Assembly: GCF_006438965.1 (NCBI RefSeq)
Contig: NZ_RCZM01000006.1
Location: forward strand, 287,069 to 351,068
Origin: Pedococcus bigeumensis
GTDB lineage: Bacteria > Actinomycetota > Actinomycetes > Actinomycetales > Dermatophilaceae
Length of the DNA stretch: 64,000 nucleotides
Direction: 5' to 3'
Below, one piece after another: positions 8,443 through 17,549 of the stretch. Position 1 is the stretch's first letter; every line of letters starts with the position of its first letter. The notes under the pieces were generated by a model that worked only from the letters and a program-made list of their open reading frames with translations, ran no database searches and was not told where the DNA came from. The position numbers were made by a program, and so were the translations under genes.

Positions 8443-9524
8443 AGGACCACCACGGACCGCAGGACCTCGCCGCGTTCCATCTTCTCGAAGGCACCCTCGA
8501 TGGCGTCGAGCCCGATCCGCTCCGACACGAACGCGTCGAGGTCGAACCGGCCCTGCCGGTAGAGGTCGACCAGCATCGGGAAGTCGCGGCTCGGCAGGCA
8601 GTCGCCGTACCAGCTGGACTTGAGCGCGCCACCACGACCGAAGATCTCGATCATCGGCAGGGTGACCTGCTTGTCCGGCGTCGGGACACCGACGAGGACC
8701 ACCGTGCCGGCCAGATCTCGGGCGTAGAACGCCTGCTCGTAGGTCTCCGGCCGACCAACCGCCTCGACCACGACGTCGGCGCCGAAGCCACCCGTGAGCT
8801 CACGGATCCGCTCGACCACGTCCTCGGTCCCGCCGTTCACCGTGTGGGTGGCGCCGAAGGACTTCGCAGTCTCGAGCTTCCGGTCGTCGACGTCGACGGC
8901 GATGATCGTCGTCGCGCCCGCGATCGAGGCACCGGCGATGGCGGCGTTGCCGACACCACCGCAGCCGATGACGGCGATCGAGTCGCCGCGACCGATGCCC
9001 CCGGTGTTCACGGCGGCGCCGAAGCCGGCCATCACGCCGCACCCCAGCAGCCCGACGGCGGCCGCGTCGGCCTCCGCGTCGACCTTGGTGCACTGGCCGG
9101 CGGCAACGAGGGTCTTCTCGATGAAGGCGCCGATGCCGAGCGCGGGGCTCAGCTCGGTGCCGTCCTCGAGGGTCATCTTCTGCTTCGCGTTGTGGGTGTT
9201 GAAGCAGTACCAGGGCTTGCCCTTGGCGCAGGCGCGGCACTGTCCGCAGACGGCACGCCAGTTGAGGATGACGAAGTCGCCGGGCGCGACGTCGGTGACG
9301 CCAGCGCCGACCGACTCTACGACCCCGGCGGCCTCGTGGCCGAGCAGGAACGGGAACTCGTCGTTGATGCCGCCCTCGCGGTAGTGCAGGTCGGTGTGGC
9401 AGACCCCGCAGGAGTGGATCTGCACGACGGCCTCGCCCGGTCCGGGGTCGGGCACGACGACGTCGACGAGCTCGACGTCGGCCCCCTTGCTGCGGGCGAT
9501 GACTCCCTTGACGGTCTGCGGCAT
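8439..9524 (-). CDS. mscR: S-(hydroxymethyl)mycothiol dehydrogenase (mycothiol-dependent formaldehyde dehydrogenase)
   Basis: Zinc- and NAD-dependent class III-like alcohol dehydrogenase of 361 residues, matching the family length. It oxidises S-hydroxymethylmycothiol, formed from formaldehyde and mycothiol, and also acts as a nitrosothiol reductase in relatives. Catalytic zinc ligands are in [11 protein letters not shown] and LLGHEAAG, structural zinc Cys in [15 protein letters not shown], and the NAD site is [14 protein letters not shown] 9524 has AGGAG 8 bases upstream. It lies 10 bp after ispF and overlaps the MBL gene. Mycothiol synthesis genes mshA and mshD occur in the same window. Confidence 0.93.
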   Translation of the reverse strand: MPQTVKGVIARSKGADVELVDVVVPDPGPGEAVVQIHSCGVCHTDLHYREGGINDEFPFLLGHEAAGVVESVGAGVTDVAPGDFVILNWRAVCGQCRACAKGKPWYCFNTHNAKQKMTLEDGTELSPALGIGAFIEKTLVAAGQCTKVDAEADAAAVGLLGCGVMAGFGAAVNTGGIGRGDSIAVIGCGGVGNAAIAGASIAGATTIIAVDVDDRKLETAKSFGATHTVNGGTEDVVERIRELTGGFGADVVVEAVGRPETYEQAFYARDLAGTVVLVGVPTPDKQVTLPMIEIFGRGGALKSSWYGDCLPSRDFPMLVDLYRQGRFDLDAFVSERIGLDAIEGAFEKMERGEVLRSVVVL

Positions 9525-9534
9525 GCGTTGCTCC

Positions 9535-10026
9535 TTAGTTGAGGGGCCGGACGAGCGCGGTCGCGATGGCGGCGATGCCCTCGTCGCGGCCGGTGAGCCC
9601 GAGCCCATCGGTGGTCGTCCCGCTCAGCGACACCGGGGCCCCCACGCACGCTGTCATGGCATCCTGCGCTTCGGCGCGGCGGGGGCCGATCTTGGGCCGG
9701 TTACCGATCACCTGCACGGCCACGTTGCCGATCTCGAACCCGGCAGCCCGCACGATCCCGGCGGCCTCGCCCAGCAACGTCAGCCCGGACGCCCCCTCGA
9801 GCTCGGGTCGGTCGGTCCCGAAGTGCACCCCGAGGTCGCCGAGCCCGGCGGCGGAGAACAGCGCGTCACAGGCTGCGTGGCACGCGACGTCCGCGTCGGA
9901 GTGGCCGTCGAGACCACGCTGCCCGGGCCAGTGAAGACCGGCCAGCCACAGCTCGCGGTCGCCACTCCTTGCGAACGCGTGCACGTCGACCCCGACGCCC
10001 GTGCGCGGCATACCGGAACTCACCAT
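9535..10026 (-). CDS. ispF: 2-C-methyl-D-erythritol 2,4-cyclodiphosphate synthase
   Basis: Fifth enzyme of the MEP isoprenoid pathway, forming the cyclic diphosphate with loss of CMP. 163 residues from ATG 10026 (GGGG just upstream); ATG 10011 (MPRTGVG) would give the usual 158. Zinc ligands sit in VGVDVHAF and [10 protein letters not shown], the conserved hydrophobic/ligand loop is SGTTTDGLG, and GDLGVHFG is intact. In mycobacteria ispD and ispF adjoin; here a GNAT gene on the other strand separates them, and ispF instead leads into mscR. Confidence 0.95.
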   Translation of the reverse strand: MVSSGMPRTGVGVDVHAFARSGDRELWLAGLHWPGQRGLDGHSDADVACHAACDALFSAAGLGDLGVHFGTDRPELEGASGLTLLGEAAGIVRAAGFEIGNVAVQVIGNRPKIGPRRAEAQDAMTACVGAPVSLSGTTTDGLGLTGRDEGIAAIATALVRPLN

Positions 10027-10113
10027 GACCCCATCCAACCATTCGGGCGGACGGACCCGGCCATCGGAAAACCCGTCGAGCTGGGCCGGCAGCTCGCACT
10101 AGCGTTGGCGCGC

Positions 10114-10725
10114 ATGACCGCTCCCGCCGCCCCCTCCCCGACGCCCCTGACCGTCCCCGTCCTCAGCGACGAGCTCGTCACGCTGCGACCGCACGAACAG
10201 GACGACCTCGATGCCGTCTACGAGCGGTGCATCGACCCGGTGACCCAGCGGTTCACGACCATCCCGCTGGAGTACACGCGGGAGATGGCCCAGGAGTACC
10301 TCGCCGGCCTCTTCGAGCCATCGGCCGGGCGCATCTCGTGGGCCATCGAGGTCGACGGCTGCTATGCCGGGTCGATCGACCTGCGCGCCCTGCCCGTCGA
10401 CGACGGCGCCGGCGACCTCGGGTACGTCACCCACCCGGCGTTCCGTGGCCGCGGAGTGATGTCCGGGGCGGTCCGGCTCGTGGCGGCGCACGTCTTCGAC
10501 ACGCTCGGCTGGCAGCGGGTCCGCTGGCAGGCGCACGCCGGCAACTGGGGCAGCGCGAAGGCGGTCTGGCGAGCAGGCTTCCCCGTGCCGACGTTCGTGC
10601 CGGACCTGCTCATCGAGCGCGGCCAGATGATCGACGGCTGGATCAGCACCCTGCACGCCGATGCCACCCGTGAGCCGGTCGCTGCGTGGGACGAGGTGCG
10701 CGCGGCCCTGTCCTCGTCGATCTAG
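10114..10725 (+). CDS. GNAT-family N-acetyltransferase (RimJ/RimL-like)
   Basis: 203 residues. After a short Pro/Ala tail, the acceptor domain begins ELVTLRPHEQDDLDAV; the acetyl-CoA loop is HPAFRGRGVMSGA and GWQRVRWQAHAGNWGSAKA is the conserved late strand and helix. Likely acetylates an N-terminal or side-chain amine; substrate unknown. The start is the ATG at 10114, close behind ispF in divergent orientation. Its last 4 bp overlap the end of ispD on the opposite strand. It interrupts the usual ispD-ispF adjacency. Confidence 0.88.
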   Translation: MTAPAAPSPTPLTVPVLSDELVTLRPHEQDDLDAVYERCIDPVTQRFTTIPLEYTREMAQEYLAGLFEPSAGRISWAIEVDGCYAGSIDLRALPVDDGAGDLGYVTHPAFRGRGVMSGAVRLVAAHVFDTLGWQRVRWQAHAGNWGSAKAVWRAGFPVPTFVPDLLIERGQMIDGWISTLHADATREPVAAWDEVRAALSSSI

Positions 10726-11393
10726 TCGCCGAGATGGCGCTCGGCGGTGGCGAGGTCGTCCGGCGTCGTGATCTTGAAGGCCAGCCGGTCTCCCTCGACG
10801 ACCCGCACGTGGCCGCCCATCCGCTCGACCAGCGCCGCGTCGTCGGTGGCCTGCTCGCCCGAGGCGTGGGCGTGCACCAGCACCTCGCGCAGGAACGCCT
10901 GCGGGGTCTGAATGGCGCGCAGCGTGGCGCGGTCGGGAGTGGCAGTGACCCGCCCGGCAGCGTCGACCACCTTGACGGTGTCCGAGACGGGTATGCCGGG
11001 CACGACAGCAGGGTGCCCGGAGCGCACCTCGTGCACGAGGCGGGAGAACAGGCTCGCGGGAGCGAGGGCGCGGGCGGCGTCGTGGACCAGGACGATGCCG
11101 TCTCCCGGTCGCAGCGCCGCGAGGCCCGCGGCCACGGAGTCGGTGCGTTCGGCGCCACCGGCGACCACGTCGACATCGCCGGGACGACTGCTCCGGGACG
11201 CGATCGCGCCCGCCTCCCTGAGATGGGAAGCGGGCGCGACCACGACTACGTGTGAAACCTCAGGCGCCGTCATGGCGCGCTGGATGGCGTGCTCGAGCAA
11301 CGGCATACCCGCCAGGACCACGAAGGCCTTGGGCTGGGCGGCGCCGAGCCGAGTGCCTTGCCCTCCAGCGACGAGGACGACGGCAACGCTCAG
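10722..11393 (-). CDS. ispD: 2-C-methyl-D-erythritol 4-phosphate cytidylyltransferase, probable CTG start
   Basis: Third MEP-pathway enzyme, joining CTP and MEP. The indispensable N-terminal nucleotide loop, [20 protein letters not shown], is in frame upstream of the first GTG/ATG codons (11321, 11306), so a start there would remove the active site. No ATG, GTG or TTG exists in frame before it. The CTG at 11393 (giving MSVAVVL) overlaps the carD stop as CTGA, so a coupled CTG start and 223 residues is the best reading. Other motifs: [19 protein letters not shown] and TDDAALVE. The GIP triplet near 10991 uses rare ATA. Confidence 0.9.
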   Translation of the reverse strand: MSVAVVLVAGGQGTRLGAAQPKAFVVLAGMPLLEHAIQRAMTAPEVSHVVVVAPASHLREAGAIASRSSRPGDVDVVAGGAERTDSVAAGLAALRPGDGIVLVHDAARALAPASLFSRLVHEVRSGHPAVVPGIPVSDTVKVVDAAGRVTATPDRATLRAIQTPQAFLREVLVHAHASGEQATDDAALVERMGGHVRVVEGDRLAFKITTPDDLATAERHLGD

Positions 11394-11872
11394 GAGGCGA
11401 GCACCTCGTCGAGGATGGCCTCGGCCTTGTCCTCGTTCGTCTTCTCGGCAAGCGCGAGCTCGGAGACGAGGATCTGGCGAGCCTTGGCGAGCATGCGCTT
11501 CTCGCCGGCCGACAGGCCACGGTCCTTGTCACGACGCCACAGGTCGCGGACGACCTCGGCCACCTTGATGACATCGCCGGAGGCGAGCTTCTCGAGGTTG
11601 GCCTTGTAGCGGCGCGACCAGTTGGTCGGCTCCTCGGTGTGGGGGGCGCGAAGGACGGCGAAGACCTTGTCCAGGCCCTCCTGTCCGACAACGTCCCGAA
11701 CGCCGATGTCCTCGCAGTTGTCTGCTGGGACCTCGATCGTCAGGTCGCCCTGGGCCACCTTGAGCTTGAGGTAGATCTTCTCCTCGCCCTTGATCGTGCG
11801 GGTATTGATTTCTTCGATGAGTGCAGCCCCGTGGTGGGGGTACACGACCGTCTCGCCGACCTTGAAAACCAT
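11390..11872 (-). CDS. carD: CarD-family RNA polymerase-binding transcription regulator
   Basis: 160 residues, the usual length. The N-terminal Tudor-like domain ([21 protein letters not shown]) binds the polymerase beta subunit; the C-terminal helical part ([24 protein letters not shown] with the wedge Trp) contacts the -10 upstream fork and stabilises open complexes. Essential in mycobacteria. A clear TATTCT -10 lies upstream and AAAGGGG precedes the ATG. The stop codon overlaps the probable CTG start of ispD, linking the two. Same neighbour order as Mycobacterium carD-ispD. Confidence 0.95.
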   Translation of the reverse strand: MVFKVGETVVYPHHGAALIEEINTRTIKGEEKIYLKLKVAQGDLTIEVPADNCEDIGVRDVVGQEGLDKVFAVLRAPHTEEPTNWSRRYKANLEKLASGDVIKVAEVVRDLWRRDKDRGLSAGEKRMLAKARQILVSELALAEKTNEDKAEAILDEVLAS

Positions 11873-11899
11873 GTGCTGTTTTCCCCTTTCGCGACTCTC

Positions 11900-11929
11900 A
11901 GAATATCACGCCACGCCGACGTCACGAAA
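11900..11929 (-). promoter_or_regulatory. carD promoter
   Basis: On the minus strand TATTCT (11905-11900) forms a -10 box and TTTCGT (11929-11924) a weak -35 with 18-base spacing. The leader to the carD ATG would be about 20 bases, just holding the AAAGGGG ribosome site. Confidence 0.5.
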
Positions 11930-12079
11930 GCCGACGAGAATGCGTTTGCGCAGGTCAGGGGCATGCAAAGGCCTTGCGGGGCAACGATTTCGGTCTTGAC
12001 AGAATGGCTACTTCCGTGCAACGCGCAAGGGTGCGCACTCCCGGGCACACGGCTGGCAGGTGGCCGCTAGGCTGTCCCC

Positions 12080-12637
12080 GTGATCCGCCGAACCCCGCTG
12101 GCCCCGCGTTCCGGAGGCCGTTCCACCAGCCCGCGACCGTCCCTGCGACACATCCTGCCGGTGGCCGTGGCCTGCGCCGCCCTGGCGCTGTCGGCCTGCC
12201 AGACGCAGTCACCGATCCAGACGGACGTCACCTACGTCCCCGCCGACGGTGTGCCCGTGGACCTCGGCTCGGTCCAGGTGCGCGACCTCGTGGTCGTCAG
12301 CGGTGGCAAGGACAAGCCCGGCGTGCTCTCCGCGTCGGTCAGCAACACCAGCGGTGAGGCACAGCGGCTCGCATTCGCGCTCCCGCAGGCCCAGCCCGTC
12401 TATGCCGAGGCCCCCGCCTACTCCGAGCGCCGCCTGTCCGACGCGAGCCAGGTGCAGCTGCCCGACGTGCCGGTGAGTCCCGGCGATGTCGTCCAGCTCA
12501 GCGTGCAGTCGCAGAACCGACCGGCCGTCCTGGTCCTCGTGCCGGTGCTTGCCGCCAGTGGCTACTACGCCAGCCTGGCGCCGACCGCTCCGCCGGCGAC
12601 GAGCACCGCGACCGCAACGGCCACCGCCACCCCCTGA
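12080..12637 (+). CDS. LpqE-like lipoprotein
   Basis: 185 residues. A long basic N-region and hydrophobic core end in the lipobox LALSAC (Cys about residue 40), so the mature protein is a membrane-anchored lipoprotein outside the cytoplasm. The mature part is a beta-rich domain of about 120 residues followed by a Thr/Ala tail (TATATATATP). It diverges from carD exactly as lpqE does in mycobacteria; family function is unknown. GTG start at 12080 without a strong ribosome site. Confidence 0.75.
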   Translation: MIRRTPLAPRSGGRSTSPRPSLRHILPVAVACAALALSACQTQSPIQTDVTYVPADGVPVDLGSVQVRDLVVVSGGKDKPGVLSASVSNTSGEAQRLAFALPQAQPVYAEAPAYSERRLSDASQVQLPDVPVSPGDVVQLSVQSQNRPAVLVLVPVLAASGYYASLAPTAPPATSTATATATATP

Positions 12638-12706
12638 TCACCGACGCCTGACCAGCGGCTCCTGACCAGCCCCCATGGTGACCAGTTCCGCCGTGCTGCG
12701 CCCGTC

Positions 12707-13390
12707 TCAGTCGCTCTCGAACTTGTAGCCCAGTCCCCGCACGGTCACGATGTGCCGCGGGTCGGCCGGGTCGGGTTCGATCTTGGCGCGCAGCCGCTTC
12801 ACGTGGACGTCGAGGGTCTTGGTGTCGCCGACATAGTCGCTGCCCCAGACCCGGTCGATGAGCTGCATCCGGGTGAGCACGCGCCCGGTGTTGCGCAGCA
12901 GCATCTCGAGCAGCTCGAACTCCTTGAGTGGCAGCTGCGTCGGCTCGCCGGAGACGGTGACGATGTGGCGCTCGACGTCCATCCGCACCGGACCGGCCTC
13001 GATCGTCGCCGGCAGCAGGTCCTCGGGCTCGGCGAGTCTGCGCAGCACAGCCTTGATCCGGGCCAGCAGCTCGCGGGAGGAGTACGGCTTTGTCACGTAG
13101 TCGTCCGCGCCGATCTCGAGGCCCACGACCTTGTCGATCTCGCTGTCCTTGGCGGTGAGCATGATGACGGGGACGTTTGACCGCGACCGGATCGCACGGC
13201 ACACCTCGGTGCCTGACAGGCCCGGGAGCATCAGGTCGAGGAGCACGAGGTCGGCACCCGACCGGTCGAAGTCCTCGAGCGCCTCGGGGCCGGTTTCGGC
13301 CACGGCGACTTCGTAGCCCTCCTTGCGGAGCAGGTAGGACAAGGGGTCCGAGAACGAGATCTCGTCCTCGACGACCAGGATGCGCGTCAT
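12707..13390 (-). CDS. regX3: Response regulator RegX3/PhoP-type
   Basis: OmpR-family regulator of 227 residues, the same length as mycobacterial RegX3. Receiver: acidic pair VVEDE, phospho-acceptor in LVLLDLMLPG, Thr in MLTAKD, Lys in VTKPYS. C-terminal winged helix contains LKEFELLEMLLRN and TLDVHVKRLRAKIE, ending GLGYKFE. It controls the phosphate-starvation regulon by binding PHO boxes; such boxes are visible upstream of phoU and pstS. ATG 13390 has AGGAG 9 bases upstream. It overlaps the end of senX3 by 4 bp. Confidence 0.94.
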   Translation of the reverse strand: MTRILVVEDEISFSDPLSYLLRKEGYEVAVAETGPEALEDFDRSGADLVLLDLMLPGLSGTEVCRAIRSRSNVPVIMLTAKDSEIDKVVGLEIGADDYVTKPYSSRELLARIKAVLRRLAEPEDLLPATIEAGPVRMDVERHIVTVSGEPTQLPLKEFELLEMLLRNTGRVLTRMQLIDRVWGSDYVGDTKTLDVHVKRLRAKIEPDPADPRHIVTVRGLGYKFESD

Positions 13391-14601
13391 GCCTGTGGTG
13401 CTCCTTGGGTGGTGGGCGATGGGTATGCCGGGTGGTCGGGTGACGAGGCCACCTGGTTGGTTTGGCTGCCGGTGCGGTCGGCTGCGGCGGGCAGGCGGAT
13501 CGTGAACGTCGAGCCGCGCCCCTCCTCGCTCCACACGTCGACGTCGCCGCCGTGGTTGGCGCAGATGTGCTTGACGATGGCCAGGCCCAGACCGGTCCCG
13601 CCGGTGGCGCGCGACCGGGCGTCGTCGACGCGATAGAACCGTTCGAAGATGCGGCCCTGTTCGTCGGCCGGGATGCCCTGCCCCTGGTCGGTCACGGTGA
13701 TTTCGACCATCTCGCCGACGAGGCGGCCACCCACGGCCACCCGGGTGCCGGCTTCGGAGTAGTTGACGGCGTTGCCGACGAGGTTGCGCACGGCGGTGAC
13801 GAGCAGGTCCTCGTCGCCGAAGACCTTCAGGTCCGGGGCGCAGGCCTCGGCGATCTCGATCTGCTTCGCGTCGGCGCCGACCCGGGAGTAGTCGATGGCC
13901 TCGTGGACGGCGGCGGTCACGTCGACCAGGCGGGGTTCATGCAGCGTGTCGGCGACCTGCAAGCGGGACAGGTCGACGATCTCCTTGACCAGCTGGGCCA
14001 GGCGGTGGCTCTCCACCTGCATCCGCGAGGCGAACCGCTCGACGGCCTCCGGGTCGTCCTTGGCGTCCTGGATCGCCTCGGCCAGCAGGCCGAGTCCTCC
14101 GACGGGGGTCTTCAGCTCGTGGCTGACGTTGGCCACGAAGTCACGCCGGACCTCCTCGACCCGACGGGCCTGGGTGTGGTCCTCCACGAGGAGCAGGACG
14201 TGGTCGCTGCCCAACGGGGCCACTCGGGCCTGCATGAACGACCGGGCCTGTCCGAGGGGACCGCGGGACAGCTCGAGCTGGGACTCGCGGATCACACCGT
14301 CGCGACGCACCTGTCTGGCCAGATGGCGCAGCTCGCGGTGAACCAGCTCCTTGCCCCTGACCAGGCCGTAGGCGGTCGCGGAGGGCGAGTTGTTGATCAC
14401 CTCGTCTGCGGAGTCGACGACGATCGCGCTGGACCGCAGGACGGCCAGGACGTCGGCGACGCCTGCGGGCAGCGCCGGGACGGGCACGGTCGGCGGCATA
14501 CTGGTCTGCTGGCGCTCGGAGTAGCGCACGGCGACCACGGCCAGGGCGCCGGTCAGGAGCCCGGCGAACCCGGCCAGGACAGCAGCGCTGGTCGCATCCA
14601 C
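13387..14601 (-). CDS. senX3: Sensor histidine kinase SenX3-type
   Basis: 404 residues, membrane kinase partnered with RegX3. One N-terminal membrane helix (SAAVLAGFAGLLTGALAVV), a PAS-like region (about 60-160), H-box VSHELKTPVGG, N-box LVGNAVNYSE and G-boxes DQGQGIP and GGTGLGLAIV. GTG 14601 is the most plausible start because it places the membrane helix at the N-terminus as in relatives, but no ribosome site is visible. Diverges from phoU. A Pro/Ser-rich tail of about 25 residues follows the catalytic domain. Confidence 0.93.
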   Translation of the reverse strand: MDATSAAVLAGFAGLLTGALAVVAVRYSERQQTSMPPTVPVPALPAGVADVLAVLRSSAIVVDSADEVINNSPSATAYGLVRGKELVHRELRHLARQVRRDGVIRESQLELSRGPLGQARSFMQARVAPLGSDHVLLLVEDHTQARRVEEVRRDFVANVSHELKTPVGGLGLLAEAIQDAKDDPEAVERFASRMQVESHRLAQLVKEIVDLSRLQVADTLHEPRLVDVTAAVHEAIDYSRVGADAKQIEIAEACAPDLKVFGDEDLLVTAVRNLVGNAVNYSEAGTRVAVGGRLVGEMVEITVTDQGQGIPADEQGRIFERFYRVDDARSRATGGTGLGLAIVKHICANHGGDVDVWSEEGRGSTFTIRLPAAADRTGSQTNQVASSPDHPAYPSPTTQGAPQA

Positions 14602-14674
14602 ACCATCAATGTACGGGGCGCCGAACCGCCTTCCGAGCACGAAACGACACGCCGGTGCACGGCCGTACCCAGAT

Positions 14675-14707
14675 GTTCACCTGAGGTCACCCGATCGTTC
14701 ACTGCCT
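14675..14707 (+). promoter_or_regulatory. PHO box upstream of phoU (and of senX3)
   Basis: Three consecutive 11-base units, GTTCACCTGAG, GTCACCCGATC and GTTCACTGCCT, fit the actinobacterial PhoP/RegX3 pattern of direct repeats starting G(T)TCAC. It lies between divergent senX3 and phoU, so the regulator probably autoregulates its own operon and phoU. Confidence 0.7.
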
Positions 14708-14769
14708 CGTGGGAGCCTCGGCTCGCACGCACCACCGCACCCATCGGTGCCCACAACCCTAGGGAAGCA

Positions 14770-15459
14770 ATGCGCAACGCCTTTCACGAGGACCTGGACA
14801 CCATCTCCGACCAGCTGGTCGAGATGACACGGCTGGCCGGGTCCGCCATGGCCCGAGCCACCACGGCGCTGCTCGACGCCGACATCCAGCTCGCCGAGTC
14901 GGTCATCGACGCCGACAAAGAGCTCGACCGGATGCGCGAGGGCCTCGATGCCCTCTCCATCGACCTGCTGGCTCGCCAGCAGCCGGTCGCCACCGACCTC
15001 CGCATGGTGGTCACCAGCATGCGGATGAGCGCGGACCTCGAGCGGATGGGCGACCTCGCCCGGCACGTCGCCAAGGTCGCCCGGCTGCGCTACCCCGAGT
15101 CCGCGGTGCCGGCCGACATCCGCGCCACGATCCTGCAGATGGGCCAGGTGGCCGAGCGCATCGTCGCCAAGTGCGGACAGGTCATCGCGGCCAAGGACGT
15201 CGAGGACGCCAAGACCCTCGAGCGCGACGACGACGCGATGGACGAGCTGCACCGCACGCTGTTCAGCCACCTCATCGACGGGACGTGGAAGCACGGCACC
15301 GAAGCTGCGGTCGACATGACCCTGGTGGGTCGCTACTACGAGCGGTTCGCCGACCACGCGGTCTCGGTCGCGCACCGCGTCGTATACCTGGTCACCGGCG
15401 AATGGGATGTCGCCGAGGACCACGAGGAGCAGGAGGACCGCAGCCCCGGGCTGCGGTGA
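14770..15459 (+). CDS. phoU: Phosphate signalling protein PhoU
   Basis: 229 residues, two three-helix PhoU repeats (about 1-105 and 115-215), each with the metal-binding pattern (DLERMGDLARHVAKVA; YYERFADHAVSVAHRV). PhoU links the Pst transporter to the SenX3 kinase and represses the Pho regulon when phosphate is ample. The ATG is preceded by AGGGAAG. An acidic tail (DVAEDHEEQEDR) ends the protein. A strong terminator follows. Confidence 0.95.
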   Translation: MRNAFHEDLDTISDQLVEMTRLAGSAMARATTALLDADIQLAESVIDADKELDRMREGLDALSIDLLARQQPVATDLRMVVTSMRMSADLERMGDLARHVAKVARLRYPESAVPADIRATILQMGQVAERIVAKCGQVIAAKDVEDAKTLERDDDAMDELHRTLFSHLIDGTWKHGTEAAVDMTLVGRYYERFADHAVSVAHRVVYLVTGEWDVAEDHEEQEDRSPGLR

Positions 15460-15477
15460 CCACGGCTCCCTGGATGA

Positions 15478-15515
15478 GGGGCCCGGTATGCCGTGGGGGC
15501 GGCACACCGGGCCCC
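15478..15515 (+). terminator. Rho-independent terminator of phoU
   Basis: A 16-bp stem (GGGGCCCGGTATGCCG with one mismatch) and 6-base loop, followed by a T-rich run TTTCTCTTTT. The GTATGCCG word (15486-15493) forms the upper part of the left arm. Confidence 0.85.
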
Positions 15516-15610
15516 TTTCTCTTTTCGTCCCTCCCGGCTCTCAACCTGCGGCACACTGACCCGCGTCTAGAGGTCATGAGCATCGTTGCTGCCGTCGGGG
15601 GAGGGTCGCC

Positions 15611-16143
15611 GTGGAGGCCACGGAGGAGGAGTTCGCCCGCTTCGTGCAGGCGCGGTGGGGCGAGCTGGTCCGCACGGCCTACCTGCTGACCGGCGACCGC
15701 GGACGCGCGGAGGACCTTGTCCAGCAGGTGCTGGTCAAGGTGCACCGGCGGTGGGCCCACATCGCGACGGTCGAGTCCCCCTACGCCTACACGCGGGCCG
15801 CGCTCGCCAACGAGTCCGCATCCTGGTGGCGCCGCCGCCGGGTGGCCGAGACGCTCGGCGACGTCCCGCTGCACGCCGACCGGGCCCCGGGCGATGCGTA
15901 TGCCGCCTACGACACCCGCGACGAGCGGCCACGGCCGTGCTCGCGCTGCCACCGCGGATGCAGGCGGTCGTGGTGCTGCGCTACTTCGACGACCTGTCCG
16001 AGGCCGACACGGCCGCGGCGCTCGGGATGTCGGTCGGCTCGGTCAAGAGCCAGGCCTCCCGAGGGCTGGAACGGCTCCGCTCCGTTCTTCAGCCCACCGA
16101 TGACTCCGAGACCAACGGCACCGGCGAGAGGAGCCTGGTATGA
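15611..16143 (+). pseudogene. SigE-family ECF sigma factor, single-base frameshift
   Basis: Reads as one ECF sigma factor split over two frames. The first part (from GTG 15611) has region 2: FARFVQARWGELVRTAYLLTG, AEDLVQQVLVKV and YTRAALANESASWWRRRR. The second part, in another frame, has region 4: LPPRMQAVVVLRYF, LGMSVGSVKSQASRG, ending at 16143. Adding one base near 15928 (CGGCC to CGGGCC) restores DERATAVLALPP and joins both. So it is either a recent pseudogene or a sequence error; intact region 4 and the 4-bp coupling to the next gene favour a functional locus. Ribosome site GGGGGAGGG. Confidence 0.85.
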
Positions 16144-17528
16144 GCATCGAGACCCAGCTGCGCGAGGCGCTGTCCGCCCGAGCCGACGAGGTGGGTGGGT
16201 CGTTCGACGACCCCTACGAGCGGGTCAGCGGAGCCATCGCGGTGAGCCGGCGTCGTCGTCGGACGGCGGCCATCGCGACTGTCGCGACCGTGGCCGCGCT
16301 CGCGGTCGCCATCCCGTCGTTCGCCTGGCAGGGCCGCGACTCGACCACTCCCGCCAAGAAGACGACCATCGTCGTCCCCGGCCCGAACGACCCCCGATGG
16401 GCGTCGGTGTCCACCTGGCCGACCCGCGGTTCGCTGGCCGGCGACCGCGCCTTCCTCGCGTCGCTCCACGACGCGGTCGACGCACAGTCCGTGATCTATG
16501 CGGGCGACATCGGCGCCGACCGCGTCGTCGTCACGTGGGCCATCGACGCTGAGCAGACGCCCACGGTCACGGTCTACGCCCAGGACCGGGGTGCCGCGGC
16601 AGCCGAGCTGGTCAGCATCGCCTCCATGGGCGCGTTCGACGCGTCGTCCGTGATCGTGCGGCGGGACCCGACGCCCGACGGCTGGCTGCTCGTCCTGTCC
16701 CCCCCGGGGGTAAGGACCGCCGAGGTCTCTCCGACCGCAGCCATCCGGTCCGACGGCACCGTGACGCGGTCCTGGAAAACCGTCGCCCTGCGGGACGGCG
16801 CGGCGGTCGTCGACCTGCGTGGGGCCCCCCTTTCGCTCATCCGTGTCCGGGTCGGCCGCTACGACGGAGGAGTGTCGATGCCGGCCCGCCCCGGGACGAT
16901 CAACCCGATCGTCGAGGGTTTCTGCGGCAACTGCACGGGCCAGGACTTCCTCGACCATGCCGTGGCGGGCACGAGCTACGACGTGGCCAACACCCTCGGC
17001 CTGCGCACGGAGTCCGTCAGCACGACGACCCTGGTTAACGCCACGGTCGACCCTGCCGTGCTGGCCGTCACGTCCCTCGGCGAGGGGAAGCAGGACGGGT
17101 CGATTGGCCGGGTGTACGTGGGGCTGACCCGCCTCCCGGGCGGTCAGGTGGTCCGGACCGTCCAGCTCGGCGTCGAGGAGAAGAGCGGCGGCGGCATGTC
17201 GATGGCCCCCGAGACGGCGGTCCCGCTCGACGCCGCCACGGCCGAGCAGCGACCCTTCGTGCTCTACGGACCGACTACCGACGCGAAGGCGACCCGCTAC
17301 CAGGTCTTCGCGCCGAACGCGGCCGGCGTTCGCCTCGTGGGTGACCAGCCCGGCTTCGCGAAGACCGCCAAGAGGCGAGTGGTCGACGGCAGCGCCACCT
17401 TCAGCATCGATGAGACCGGGGTCAGTGAGCACCGCCTCGTCGAGACCTTCGACGCGTTTGGCGCCCTCACCGGCACCTGGCCCATCGACCTCCCGAACCG
17501 CACCGACCCCTACGACGTCCTGCCCTAG
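16140..17528 (+). CDS. Single-pass membrane protein coupled to ECF sigma gene (putative anti-sigma or effector)
   Basis: 462 residues. A cytoplasmic segment of about 40 residues (MSIETQLREALSARADEV, then VSRRRRR) precedes one membrane helix (TAAIATVATVAALAVAIP, about 43-60); about 400 residues are extracytoplasmic with no motif I can name. The ATG overlaps the sigma gene stop (ATGA), so the two are translated together. That arrangement is typical for a membrane anti-sigma factor, but no ZAS zinc motif is seen. The SigE-family partner role is inference. Confidence 0.75.
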   Translation: MSIETQLREALSARADEVGGSFDDPYERVSGAIAVSRRRRRTAAIATVATVAALAVAIPSFAWQGRDSTTPAKKTTIVVPGPNDPRWASVSTWPTRGSLAGDRAFLASLHDAVDAQSVIYAGDIGADRVVVTWAIDAEQTPTVTVYAQDRGAAAAELVSIASMGAFDASSVIVRRDPTPDGWLLVLSPPGVRTAEVSPTAAIRSDGTVTRSWKTVALRDGAAVVDLRGAPLSLIRVRVGRYDGGVSMPARPGTINPIVEGFCGNCTGQDFLDHAVAGTSYDVANTLGLRTESVSTTTLVNATVDPAVLAVTSLGEGKQDGSIGRVYVGLTRLPGGQVVRTVQLGVEEKSGGGMSMAPETAVPLDAATAEQRPFVLYGPTTDAKATRYQVFAPNAAGVRLVGDQPGFAKTAKRRVVDGSATFSIDETGVSEHRLVETFDAFGALTGTWPIDLPNRTDPYDVLP

Positions 17529-17549
17529 CGGTCGCCCCGCCGACTGGGG

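Noticed and set aside
13462..14769. Long plus-strand frame running into phoU across senX3
   Set aside because: It is antisense to the kinase and merely continues into the phoU frame. PhoU starts at 14770, fitting its family length.
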